From Sphingobium sp. Cam5-1 (lineage in GTDB: Bacteria > Pseudomonadota > Alphaproteobacteria > Sphingomonadales > Sphingomonadaceae), in NCBI RefSeq assembly GCF_015693305.1, contig NZ_CP065140.1, positions 286,817-350,816 of the forward strand: 64,000 nucleotides of DNA, given 5' to 3'. Positions 28,472 to 36,482 of this stretch are shown here, one piece after another; position 1 is the stretch's first letter, and every line of letters begins with the position of its first letter. Below the pieces are notes generated by a model. It was not told where the DNA came from and searched no databases. It saw nothing but the letters and a program-made list of their open reading frames with translations. Position numbers and translations under genes: made by a program.

Positions 28472-28911
28472 TCGCCGTAACCCTTGCTCAATCGTGCATG
28501 AGGTGCCCGAAGGCCATCGCTTCCGTCAGCACGGCATGCGCCTCTTTGACCAGCGTAAGGTCGCGATCCCACTGGTCCACCCGTGAATTTTTCTCCGTGA
28601 AGAAAGCTATTCCGCACGCGACATACGCCTTGAACTATCAACTCGTGCACGTTGGTGAGCGGCGAGGTTTTCTCTGGTGACCAAGTCATGTCTGCCATCA
28701 GTCGACGCGGTGGATCGCCAATGAGTGTGTTGGCGATCTCCTTCTCGACTATATGCGCGAAAAAATCCGCCCCGAGATCGCCGGCGAATGAGTCCCAGTC
28801 CGCCTCGGCGACGTCCTTGTTCTTTCGAAGATAGTCGGAGCGCTTGAGCGCATATTCCGTCCGCCCGAAATCAAGTGCGAACGCTTTGGCGGTTTCGTAA
28901 GGGTTTTCCAT
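28444..28911 (-). CDS. HEPN-motif protein, first gene of the unknown operon, with a probable C-terminal frameshift
   Basis: From ATG 28911 the first 110 residues are helical and end in VRNSFLHGEKFT, in which R100-N-S-F-L-H105 is the R-x4-H motif of HEPN ribonucleases and toxins. As written, the frame then changes to a low-complexity Arg/Gly tail and stops at 28444, overlapping the next gene by 28 bases. One base fewer in the GGG run (28580-28582) would continue as VDQWDRDLTLVKEAHAVL and stop at 28488, leaving a tidy 16-base gap. The true protein is therefore probably 140 residues. Which form is real needs the reads. Confidence 0.55.
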   Translation of the reverse strand: MENPYETAKAFALDFGRTEYALKRSDYLRKNKDVAEADWDSFAGDLGADFFAHIVEKEIANTLIGDPPRRLMADMTWSPEKTSPLTNVHELIVQGVCRVRNSFLHGEKFTGGPVGSRPYAGQRGACRADGSDGLRAPHARLSKGYGECASQNPKD

Positions 28912-29233
28912 TGCACCGCGTATTTGGTGCTGGCTCCCCACTTCCCGCAAGCCTTAATGCAACAATTGCGATTTTAGCGGCTTGCGCTTCGCGCGAATGG
29001 TTTGCCAATCCCTCAGGCGTGACGCCGTCGCGCTGGATGAAGCGCATGTGCGCGCGGGAGACTTGGCCGGTCTTACCGGCAAGCCGGATGAGACTCGCTT
29101 CTACGACCGCGCGGCACCCGCGAAAACCGGCCAACCGGTCGCGGCTCGATAGTAGGCGACCGATGCTCGCGCCGCGTCCGATCGGGCTGAGGTCTGACAT
29201 CGGAATTACGCCGGTCACATGCTAGCTGGTCGC
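28912..29233. other. Divergent intergenic region inside the defence island
   Basis: It lies between the leftward HEPN operon and the rightward gene at 29234 and so should hold both promoters. Overlapping Arg-rich frames run on both strands without credible starts or homology. I see no clear promoter boxes. Confidence 0.3.
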
Positions 29234-30076
29234 ATGGATAATGAAGAAGCACTATGCGAAGCCTTGGTCCGGCTACTTGAGCACGAGTTCAAGGTGACGC
29301 GGTCCGATGTGACCTACCCGGAAAAGGACGGATCGGGTCCGCCGGTCGAGATGCGTTTGCGATTGGGCGACCGGCGCATTGCCATTGAGCACACGCTAAT
29401 CGAGCCATTCCCTCTCGCGATCCAGACGGGGAAAGAGTTTGGCGAACTGACGGCGGAGATGGAAACCAATCTCAACGGCAACATGCCAAAGCCGGGCACG
29501 TACGTGCTACTTTTTCCTGTTCACCCAACCTTGGCGAAGCATCGGCGAACACACGCCGAACTGCGCGAGAGGCTTTCGGCTTGGATCGTGGAGGCAGGCA
29601 AGCGGCTTCATGACGAGTGCCCGGAACGAAAGGATCGCCACCACTGCCCGCATGGATATCACGGATCGCGTTCTGACGAGATCGAAGGGATTCCTCTTGA
29701 GCTGACGCTGCGGGTGCACTGGAATGAGTCCGGGCGTCACGATGGCGCACTGTTCCTTTCACGAACGGTCGGAGAAGATGTCGAGAATCTGCGCCTTGAG
29801 CGAATGCGGACGGCACTCAAGAAAAAGCTGCCCAAGCTCCACGACTGTGCTCAGGAGGGAGACACGACCTTCTTGATCCTCGAATGGTCAGATATTGCTC
29901 TCAGTAATCACATCTTCATTGCTGAGGCGCTCGAAGCGGCTCTCGCAGAGCGAGACGACTGGCCCGACTATGTCTTTCTGGCCGACACCGCGACCGATCA
30001 GTGGCACTTCTTCCAGCCCGTCATTGAGGGCCAATTCTCGATCGAGATGGAGTATATCGATATCGAAAGGCCTTAA
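29234..30076 (+). CDS. Uncharacterised protein of the defence island
   Basis: The frame gives about 280 residues from ATG 29234 (MDNEEALCEALVRLLEHEF). An ATG fifteen bases earlier is possible, and neither has a clear ribosome site. The N-terminal 60 residues resemble the first part of a nuclease fold: a helix with Glu, then two strands VEMRLRLG and RIAIEHT. The expected Lys is not visible, so catalysis is doubtful. A His/Cys cluster (DECPERKDRHHCPHGYHG) at about residues 130-150 could bind a metal. It lies just before an AlbA_2 gene on the same strand. The family is not recognised. Confidence 0.5.
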   Translation: MDNEEALCEALVRLLEHEFKVTRSDVTYPEKDGSGPPVEMRLRLGDRRIAIEHTLIEPFPLAIQTGKEFGELTAEMETNLNGNMPKPGTYVLLFPVHPTLAKHRRTHAELRERLSAWIVEAGKRLHDECPERKDRHHCPHGYHGSRSDEIEGIPLELTLRVHWNESGRHDGALFLSRTVGEDVENLRLERMRTALKKKLPKLHDCAQEGDTTFLILEWSDIALSNHIFIAEALEAALAERDDWPDYVFLADTATDQWHFFQPVIEGQFSIEMEYIDIERP

Positions 30077-30129
30077 CCCGGCGAAGTGCCGGCAGCGAAG
30101 GCTCGATTACTGGAGGAGCTCCAAGTCTC

Positions 30130-31242
30130 GTGATTACGATTACCACCGTTGAAGGTCCGAAAGAACCGCGGCGTCGTCGCAATGTTATCGCCCCTTTGAG
30201 CATCTCGGAGATCGGAGGTGGAGACCTTCAGGAAGGGCAGGATCTTGATTTCAAACGGCAGATCGACTTCGACAAGCCAGAAACCAAGACGCGCTTGCTC
30301 GATGACGTCGTCGCCTTCCTAAACCGTGGCCCGTCACGCATAATTGTTGGGGTCGAAGAACGGGATGGCCGTTTCGACCGCTTCCGCCCCATGACTGACA
30401 ACGCCGACAAGTTCGCGCTTCGGGTTCAAACATTGATCCAGGATGGCATCACCCCGACGCCTGATGATGTTGAAGTGGTTCCGCTTCACATGGATGGCGG
30501 GTTCATTCTCGACATTCGGATACCCCGCCACCCGACCGGGCCGTTCATGAACCGACTGACCGGAGGATATCTTATCCGATCGGGCGCAAGGAATCTGCCT
30601 ATCGATCCGGGGATGCTACGCAGCCGGTTCGTCGACGAACTGCTGTGGCTGCGTACCCTCGACGAACTGACCGCGGAAGAAGATGCGCGGCTGGCAGCCA
30701 ACAACGTAGTCGCACCCGGACGAGCACTTCGCATCGGCATTCTCCCCCGCGATCACTTCGATCATTTGCGGCGGCCTTTCACACAGGAAGACCATGTCCG
30801 ATCGTCGGCGCCGAGCTTCAGTGAGGGCGGGCCAGGCTGGTTCAAGGTTTGCGAAGATGGACACCAAGTCCTCAATCATGACTTCAATCAGCGGGGGATC
30901 GAACGGCTGTTCGTTCGTGACGACTGGTTCATCCACGCGCACGCCTCGTTTGCCCTCTATCAGACGAGTGGCGAAGGACGGCTCGCGCTTCACGAGTTCG
31001 ATCTGAGCGTCAAACGCTACCTGAAGGACCTCTCCGAGTTCCTCATGGAGCAGGAGATCGAAGGGCCATTCGCCGTTACCCTGGCCTTGAAATCACTCGA
31101 GGAGACCGAGAACTTCGGTGCCTGGTTTCGAAACACCAACACCGTTCGCACGCTCAGGCCGCAGATCGTTTCGTTCGTCGATGACGAGACAATGATCGCA
31201 GATTTCCTGCGCCGGGTGCGTCAAGCCTCGGTGTACGGTTAG
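30130..31242 (+). CDS. AlbA_2 / Schlafen-like DNA-binding domain protein
   Basis: This 370-residue protein starts at GTG 30130. Residues about 35-160 form the AlbA_2 domain: EGQDLDFKRQIDF, then LLDDVVAFLNRGPSRIIVGVE, and the YLIRSGARNLP segment. These correspond to the strand with an E/D-x-K-like site, the helix with the N-x-x-G-G-like turn, and the C-terminal strand. AlbA_2 proteins occur in transcription regulators and in Schlafen-like nucleases of defence islands. The C-terminal 200 residues are a helical domain of unknown role. It probably forms a unit with the preceding gene. Confidence 0.7.
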   Translation: MITITTVEGPKEPRRRRNVIAPLSISEIGGGDLQEGQDLDFKRQIDFDKPETKTRLLDDVVAFLNRGPSRIIVGVEERDGRFDRFRPMTDNADKFALRVQTLIQDGITPTPDDVEVVPLHMDGGFILDIRIPRHPTGPFMNRLTGGYLIRSGARNLPIDPGMLRSRFVDELLWLRTLDELTAEEDARLAANNVVAPGRALRIGILPRDHFDHLRRPFTQEDHVRSSAPSFSEGGPGWFKVCEDGHQVLNHDFNQRGIERLFVRDDWFIHAHASFALYQTSGEGRLALHEFDLSVKRYLKDLSEFLMEQEIEGPFAVTLALKSLEETENFGAWFRNTNTVRTLRPQIVSFVDDETMIADFLRRVRQASVYG

Positions 31243-31673
31243 CCAATGAGAACCTCCCTCCGGCTCCAATACCATGATCACCACTGCGGTCACGGCGCGT
31301 TGTCCTTTGCCACAGGCGGGTATGGGCGCGCTGCTGCCCTACGGCTCAATGGAACAGGAATGGCGGGTTCGGGCAGGAGCGGCACTAACGCGCGCGGCGT
31401 GGAACGGCTTAAGTTGGTCGCGAGCCGTCAGAAAGCGGACGGGCGGCACTTGGAGATCGGATATTGACGGCTGAGTGTCCATGATGGGTCGGTTTGACCG
31501 GCAAGCGAACGCCGTATCGTGGGGCTCTTCGGTCGTTCCAGCCTAGTTTCGCGTAATGCGGTTCGCGGCAGAAGCAGACCTTCGAACGTCCCCGCTCTGA
31601 CACCTACAAGAGCATAGTTGGTCGCTTGCTCACCCAGCGGTGGAGGTACTGACAGGTTAGCGCGGCTGCGGCG
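31243..31673. other. Non-coding or degenerate stretch between the defence and metal clusters
   Basis: Short overlapping frames occur on both strands with no credible starts. This is the boundary between two functionally different clusters, so a recombination junction is possible. No inverted or direct repeats were recognised by eye. Confidence 0.3.
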
Positions 31674-32066
31674 TCAACCCTCGAAGGCAGTGATTATCGG
31701 ACAGGGACCAGAACTGCCGTGCCCGCAGGCATCCGCGAGACGCACGAGCGATGCCCGAGCGTACTGGAGTTCCGCAATCTTCGCGTCCAACGCCGCGACG
31801 CGCGATCGCGCCAGCTCCCTCGCTCGGGCGCGGTCGTCGATAGCATCCAGATTGAGCAGCTCTCCGATCTCCTCAAGCGTGAAGCCCGCCGCCTGGGCTT
31901 GGCGGATGAAGCGCAATCTCCGTACGTCCGCATCGCCATAGCTGCGGAAACCGCCGCCGTCCGGCCTCGCCGGCTCCATAAGCAGACCACGTCGCTGATA
32001 GTAACGCACGGTCTCAACTCCGACCCCGCCGGCCTTCGCCAGGCTTGCGATCGTCATTCTCACCAT
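31674..32066 (-). CDS. MerR-family metal- or thiol-responsive regulator
   Basis: This 130-residue protein has the MerR winged helix at the N-terminus (MTIASLAKAGGVGVETVRYYQRRGLL), a dimerisation helix, and a C-terminal metal loop with C114 and C122 (ACGHGSSGPCPII), as in mercury MerR. The first of the three mercury-binding Cys of classical MerR is missing (the segment after LLNLD has Asp), so the inducer may not be Hg(II). It is divergent from a glutaredoxin-MauE gene and sits beside a MerR-type promoter with a 19-bp spacer. The start is uncertain between ATG 32066 and ATG 32057. Confidence 0.85.
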   Translation of the reverse strand: MVRMTIASLAKAGGVGVETVRYYQRRGLLMEPARPDGGGFRSYGDADVRRLRFIRQAQAAGFTLEEIGELLNLDAIDDRARARELARSRVAALDAKIAELQYARASLVRLADACGHGSSGPCPIITAFEG

Positions 32067-32072
32067 AAGCAC

Positions 32073-32103
32073 TTGACTCCGGACTATACTACGGACCCTA
32101 TAT
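32073..32103 (+). promoter_or_regulatory. MerR-type promoter with 19-bp spacer and operator dyad
   Basis: A -35 TTGACT (32073-32078) and a -10 CTATAT (32098-32103) are separated by 19 bases, the over-long spacing that MerR regulators compensate by twisting DNA. The spacer holds an imperfect dyad TCCG...CGGA (32078-32095), very like the mer operator. It lies between the MerR start and the GTG of the glutaredoxin gene. Confidence 0.75.
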
Positions 32104-32140
32104 GGGCTGGGTGCCGCATTTGGCAATCAGGAGCGCACCC

Positions 32141-32890
32141 GTGTCTACCCGTCCCACCGCTATCCTCCATCGCATGGTGATGCCCGAGCACACCTGCCCT
32201 TATGGCCTCAAGGCGCTCGATCTCCTCAGGCGCAAGGGCTTCGACGTGGACGACCATCACCTCACGACGCGAGCCGGGACGGACGCCTTCAAGGCCGAGC
32301 ATGGCGTGAAGACGACCCCGCAGGTGTTCATCGCGGGCGAGCGCGTCGGCGGATATGACGACCTGCGGCGCCACCTCGGTCTCCACGTAGCAGAGCCGGG
32401 CGCGACCAGCTACCGGCCGGTCGTCGCGCTCTTCGTCGTGACGGCGCTGCTGGCGATGGCGACGAGCCATGCCGTCCTCGGCTCGCCGTTGACGCTCCAG
32501 GCGCTCCAGTGGTTCGGCGGCTTCAGCATGGCGACGCTGGCGCTGCTCAAGCTCCAGGACGTCGAGAAGTTCTCGACCATGTTCCTTAACTACGATCTGC
32601 TCGCCAGGCGCTGGGTGCCCTACGGCTACGTCTATCCGTTCGCTGAGGGGCTCGCCGGCGTGCTGATGGTGGCCGGCGCGCTGACCTGGCTCTCTGTTCC
32701 CATCGCGCTTTTCATCGGCAGCGTGGGCGCTGCGTCCGTCTTCAAGGCGGTCTATGTCGACCACCGAGAGCTGAAGTGCGCATGCGTGGGCGGATCGTCC
32801 AACGTGCCGCTCGGCTTCGTGTCGCTCACCGAGAATCTAGGGATGATCGCCATGGCGGTCTGGATGCTCGCCCACACGGGCGCGATGTGA
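32141..32890 (+). CDS. Glutaredoxin domain fused to a MauE/DoxX-like membrane domain
   Basis: The GTG at 32141 has CAGGAGC upstream and gives 249 residues. Residues 8-85 are a glutaredoxin with the monothiol-like motif C19-P-Y-G22 and the cis-Pro loop TTPQVF (58-63). Residues 93-245 have about four membrane spans of MauE/DoxX type, with a conserved KCACVGGSSNVPLGF segment (C213, C215) near the third. Such fusions are proposed to pass electrons or thiols across the inner membrane. MerR control from a metal-type promoter points to heavy-metal or thiol stress. The first gene of a probable four- to five-gene rightward unit. Confidence 0.82.
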   Translation: MSTRPTAILHRMVMPEHTCPYGLKALDLLRRKGFDVDDHHLTTRAGTDAFKAEHGVKTTPQVFIAGERVGGYDDLRRHLGLHVAEPGATSYRPVVALFVVTALLAMATSHAVLGSPLTLQALQWFGGFSMATLALLKLQDVEKFSTMFLNYDLLARRWVPYGYVYPFAEGLAGVLMVAGALTWLSVPIALFIGSVGAASVFKAVYVDHRELKCACVGGSSNVPLGFVSLTENLGMIAMAVWMLAHTGAM

Positions 32891-32934
32891 CGGCCTCGGT
32901 TGTCGATCTCCCGCCGCGATCCTAGAACCATCCC

Positions 32935-33279
32935 ATGGCGCGCATCCTGCCTCGATCCCCCACCGCCGTCCGGCACTTTCTGCTGGCGCTGCTCGCGATC
33001 GGACTGGTCCTTCGCATGGGCGGTGCGTGCGAGGCGATGGCCGCGTCCTTCGCGGCACCTGCCGCGCACGAGCCGCACTGCGCCGATATGCCAGCGAATC
33101 CGGACAAGCCCATCACGTCGAACGCCGCAGCGTGCGCGCTGTGCATCGCATTGCCGGACGCGGCGGCCCCGAGGGTCGCCTCGGCCATCCTATCGGCGGC
33201 CGACCCCGTCGCCGCCCTCCCTAACCGCCTGACGGGCCTTTCCGGCGGTCCGGCACCACCACCCCCGAAGATCGCGTGA
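32935..33279 (+). CDS. Small exported protein, DUF2946-like
   Basis: This 114-residue protein has an N-terminal hydrophobic segment (HFLLALLAIGLVLRMGGACE), a short region with HCADM and CALCIAL, and a Pro-rich C-terminus. The pattern (N-terminal anchor, conserved Cys pair, Pro-rich end) is like DUF2946 proteins often found in copper clusters. The assignment is by pattern only. It lies 44 bases after the glutaredoxin-MauE gene. Confidence 0.6.
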   Translation: MARILPRSPTAVRHFLLALLAIGLVLRMGGACEAMAASFAAPAAHEPHCADMPANPDKPITSNAAACALCIALPDAAAPRVASAILSAADPVAALPNRLTGLSGGPAPPPPKIA

Positions 33280-33321
33280 CCCCGACCACGACGAACGTCA
33301 CTGATCCAAGGAACAGGTAAC

Positions 33322-33546
33322 ATGAAAAAGATCTCGATCATCGCCGCGGCGCTCGCGCTCGGCGTTCCCGCCACCGCCTACGCGGCTGCCGACTGTTGCA
33401 AGGGGATGGAGTGCTGCAAGAACGACGCCGAATGCTGCAAAGACGGCAAGGGCGACTGCTGCAAGGACACGAGGCAGAGCGGCGACCCCGCCGGCCACGA
33501 AATGCACGGCGACCATGAGGGGCACGCCCCCGCGCAGTCCAAGTAA
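33322..33546 (+). CDS. Cys/His-rich periplasmic metal-binding peptide
   Basis: This 74-residue protein has a signal peptide ending TAYA. The mature peptide is made of CC pairs (CCKG, CCKND, CCKDG, CCKD: five CC motifs in about 25 residues) followed by a His/Glu-rich tail (HEMHGDHEGH). This composition suggests binding of soft metals (Cu, Hg, Cd or Ag) in the periplasm. A ribosome site GGAACAGG precedes the ATG. No named family is recognised. Confidence 0.75.
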   Translation: MKKISIIAAALALGVPATAYAAADCCKGMECCKNDAECCKDGKGDCCKDTRQSGDPAGHEMHGDHEGHAPAQSK

Positions 33547-33551
33547 CGACA

Positions 33552-33580
33552 GACGGCGGGGCGACCTGCGCCCCGCCGTC
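33552..33580 (+). terminator. Perfect 12-bp hairpin after the Cys-rich peptide gene
   Basis: GACGGCGGGGCG (33552-33563) pairs with CGCCCCGCCGTC (33569-33580) around the loop ACCTG. It lies five bases after the stop of the preceding gene. There is no T run after it, so it may slow or stop transcription only with help, or protect an mRNA 3' end. Confidence 0.55.
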
Positions 33581-33662
33581 ACCATTGGCACCGGACCGCG
33601 ACCGCCCGCGCGCATCTTCGCGCGTGCGCGGCTGCGGCCGGACACGACAGAACGGATACATC

Positions 33663-35119
33663 ATGTTGATCAGGACCCTCCTGGCCGCGACGGCGCTCAC
33701 CGCGCCTATGGCCGCCAACGCCCAGTCGATGCCCGGCATGGACATGGGGCAGCACGAACACCACGCGCCCGCACCGATCGAGGCGCCGCCAATGCCGTTG
33801 AACCACGGATCAATGGACCACGCATCGATAGCGCCGGCCACGTCAGCCAAACCGCCGCAGGACGCCGCCGCTCCCCAACACGCCGCGATGGACCATGGAC
33901 CGATGACGGGCATGGACCATTCCGGCATGGACATGCACGGCATGAAGGGGATGCTTGGGGGCTACAGCATGATGCGCGACGCGTCCGGGACCGCCTGGCA
34001 GCCTGACAGCTCGCCGATGTGGGCGATCATGGGCAAGCGCGGCGCCTGGTCAACGATGGTCCACGGCTACGCGACCCTCGTCCATGACGACCAGGGAGGC
34101 CCGCGCGGCGACCAGAAGACCTTCGTCGCCTCCATGTTCATGGGCATGGGGCAGCGCGAGCTGGCCGGCGGCACGCTGACGCTCAAGGCGATGGGCAGCC
34201 TCGATCCGCTGATGGGCAAGTCGGGCTACCCGCTGCTGCTCGCAACCGGCGAGACGGCGGACGGCCGCACCGAGTTGGTCGACCGCCAGCACCCGCACGA
34301 TGCGTTCATGGAGCTGTCGGCCACCTACAGCCATCCGCTCGGGCGCGACCTGTCGGGCTTCGTCTACCTCGGACTGCCCGGGGAGCCGGCGCTAGGGCCC
34401 GCCACATACATGCACCGCTTCTCCGGCGTTGCGAACCCAGAGGCGCCGATCTCGCACCACTGGCTGGACTCGACGCACGTGACGTTCGGCGTCGCGACCG
34501 CGGGCATCGTCTACAAGGACCTGAAGCTGGAGGGTTCCGTCTTCACCGGCCGCGAACCCGACGAGAACCGCTGGAACATCGAGCGGCCGCGCATGGATAG
34601 CTGGTCGATCCGCGCGACGGTGAACCCTAACTCCAACCTGTCGGCGCAGGTGAGCCATGGATTCATCAAGAGCCCCGAGGGTCTTCACCCAGAGGAGAAC
34701 GTGCGGCGCACCTCCGCGTCGGTGACCTGGAACCTGCCGCTCGGCGACAATCGGAACTGGCAGTCGACTTTCGCCTGGGGGCGCAACGATCCCTCCGGCG
34801 GCGACCACGGGCACACCACCGACGCGTTCCTGTTCGACACCGCGCTCCAGATCGGCCGCTGGACGTTGTTCGGGCGGGCCGAGAACGTCGACAAGGACGA
34901 ACTCTTCGGGACGAGCACGGCGGTGATCCGCTTGCCGGCCGTGTATTCAACGTCAGCAAGCTGAGCCTCGGCGGCTACCACTCAATTCCGTTCGGCAAGG
35001 TGGCGCTCGACCTGGGCGGACTGGTCAGCAGATACGACCTGCCTCGCGACATTCACCCCCGCTACGGTTCTGATCCGACGAGCTTGATGCTGTTTACCCG
35101 TCTGAGGATCACCGGATGA
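33663..35119 (+). pseudogene. Met/His-rich outer-membrane beta-barrel-like protein, frameshifted near the C-terminus
   Basis: The protein starts at ATG 33663 with a signal peptide (ending ANA), then about 80 residues very rich in Met, His and Pro (PGMDMGQHEHH, MDHSGMDMHGM), like the metal-trapping regions of CopA- or CopB-type copper proteins. The rest alternates as beta-strands. The first frame ends at 34964. The other frame continues with RVFNVSKLSLGGYHSIPFGK and ends in the barrel-like FTRLRITG at 35119. The shift falls at about 34920-34936. Restored, the protein would have about 485 residues. The family is not recognised with certainty; the copper link is inferred from composition and neighbours. 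Confidence 0.7.
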
Positions 35120-35168
35120 GCAACCGTCGCGCACTCGCGCGTTCTATCGATCGGAAGAGGAGCATGAC

Positions 35169-35771
35169 ATGGACAAGCACAAGCAGGGCAATCATAGCCA
35201 CGGCGGCATGAGCATGAGTTACAGTCGCTTCGCCGTGATGATCGCCACGTCCACCATCGTGATGTTCGGCCTCATGTATCTGAACACCTACGCCCTGAGC
35301 CACGTCGAATACAGCCAGACCCGCACGTGGATGGCGGTTTTGATGGGTGCCGTCATGGCGCTCATCATGATCGGCTTCATGTGGAGCATGTATCCCAACC
35401 GCCGGGCTAACATTGGCATCGTCGCCGGGGCAATTACCGTCTTCGCAGGAGCGCTCTGGCTGATCCGCAGTCAGGAGACCGTCGGGGACGTCAGCTACAT
35501 GGAGGCGATGATCCCGCATCACTCGATCGCGATCATGACCAGCGAACGCGCCCACATCAAAGATCCGAAGGTGCGCCTGATCGCCGACCGGATTATCGAC
35601 GCGCAAGTGCGCGAAATAGCCGAGATGAAGCGCGAGATCGCCCGGCTTGAAGTACACCCCACACCGAATGGCGCGCCAGACTTGCTGTCGTATCGTGATC
35701 GCGGCGCGTCGCCGCCAGAGGGGGAGACGAACGTCGAGGCCGGCGTGAACACGGTCCAGCCTATCCGATAG
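35169..35771 (+). CDS. DUF305-domain membrane protein of the metal cluster
   Basis: This 200-residue protein starts with a His-rich tail (MDKHKQGNHSHGGMSM), then three membrane spans (about 20-95), then a DUF305 domain with MIPHHSIAIMTSERAHIKDPKVRLIADRII, in which the HH pair and the helical repeat are typical. DUF305 proteins often stand in copper or other metal resistance clusters. A ribosome site GAAGAGGAGC precedes the ATG. It closes the metal cluster; the following DNA belongs to another unit. Confidence 0.85.
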   Translation: MDKHKQGNHSHGGMSMSYSRFAVMIATSTIVMFGLMYLNTYALSHVEYSQTRTWMAVLMGAVMALIMIGFMWSMYPNRRANIGIVAGAITVFAGALWLIRSQETVGDVSYMEAMIPHHSIAIMTSERAHIKDPKVRLIADRIIDAQVREIAEMKREIARLEVHPTPNGAPDLLSYRDRGASPPEGETNVEAGVNTVQPIR

Positions 35772-35877
35772 CCTGAGCGCGCCAGCTCACGATATAGATC
35801 GAGCTATTCGCTACAAAGCGGCGCTTTCATCCGATGGCGGCTATCAGTCTTAACCGGCATCGCGTTGACGCCCATGA

Positions 35878-36045
35878 GCGGCGGGTCTGGGTCGATGGGA
35901 AGCAAAGATATGCTCCCCCTTCGTGGGCCTATGGTTCGGCGCGCCCGCCGACGACCGCTCGCTGGTTCCGGACGAAAATCCACGGATCGCGCCTACGCGC
36001 TTCGATGAGTGGCTTGCCGCTCATGCGCAGGAGAGCGCCGCATGA
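35878..36045 (+). pseudogene. 3' remnant of a truncated gene
   Basis: An open frame without a start runs into a TGA at 36043-36045 that overlaps the ATG of the next gene (ATGA). It reads FVGLWFGAPADDRSLVP and then ENPRIAPTRFDEWLAAHAQE, which looks like a real protein C-terminus. The 5' part is missing, so the metal cluster may have been joined here at about 35,775-35,880. The family is not recognised. Confidence 0.45.
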
Positions 36046-36482
36046 GCCGGAAGCTTCCGCTGGCACTTGCCGCAGTCCTTGGTCTCGGATCCGCTGCCAA
36101 CGGCCTCTTCATGCTGGCCTCACCAGCGAACTGGTACTTCGCCGTGCCCGGTGTCACCACCACCGGCCCGTTCAACCAGCATTTCGTGCGCGATATTGGC
36201 CTGATCTTCTTGCTCGTTGCAATCGCGATGCTCGCAGGTGTCGCCCGGCCGGTGGCCCGCGTCCCCCTGTGGTCTGCCGCCGCCCTCTGGCTTGCGGGCC
36301 ATGCGCTGTTCCATTTCTGGGAAGTGGCGGTCGGCATCCGCGGGCCAAGTGCGTTGGCCCAGGATTTTCCTGCGGTGACCTTACCGGCTATAGTGACGAC
36401 CGTTCTTGCCCTCTGGGCGTGGCGCGATGCCAAGCGCAGTCGCCGAACACATTCGATGGGGGACAGTCTTGCTGCACAGTGA
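36042..36482 (+). CDS. Small four-span membrane protein upstream of an ECF41 sigma factor
   Basis: This 146-residue protein has four hydrophobic stretches (about 5-22, 45-65, 70-90 and 105-125) and a basic C-terminus, in the style of DoxX-like or other small membrane proteins. Its start overlaps the stop of the truncated upstream frame, and its end overlaps the sigma-factor gene. ECF41 sigma factors are usually linked to small oxidoreductase-like partners, and this may be the partner here. No exact family is recognised. Confidence 0.65.
   Translation: MSRKLPLALAAVLGLGSAANGLFMLASPANWYFAVPGVTTTGPFNQHFVRDIGLIFLLVAIAMLAGVARPVARVPLWSAAALWLAGHALFHFWEVAVGIRGPSALAQDFPAVTLPAIVTTVLALWAWRDAKRSRRTHSMGDSLAAQ

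Noticed and set aside
28950..29218. Integrase or attachment-site candidate at the centre of the island
   Set aside because: I looked for flanking repeats, tRNA ends and recombinase motifs and found none.
31409..31674. Possible gene near the MerR regulator on the minus strand
   Set aside because: The frame lacks a start and a family; the text appears non-coding.
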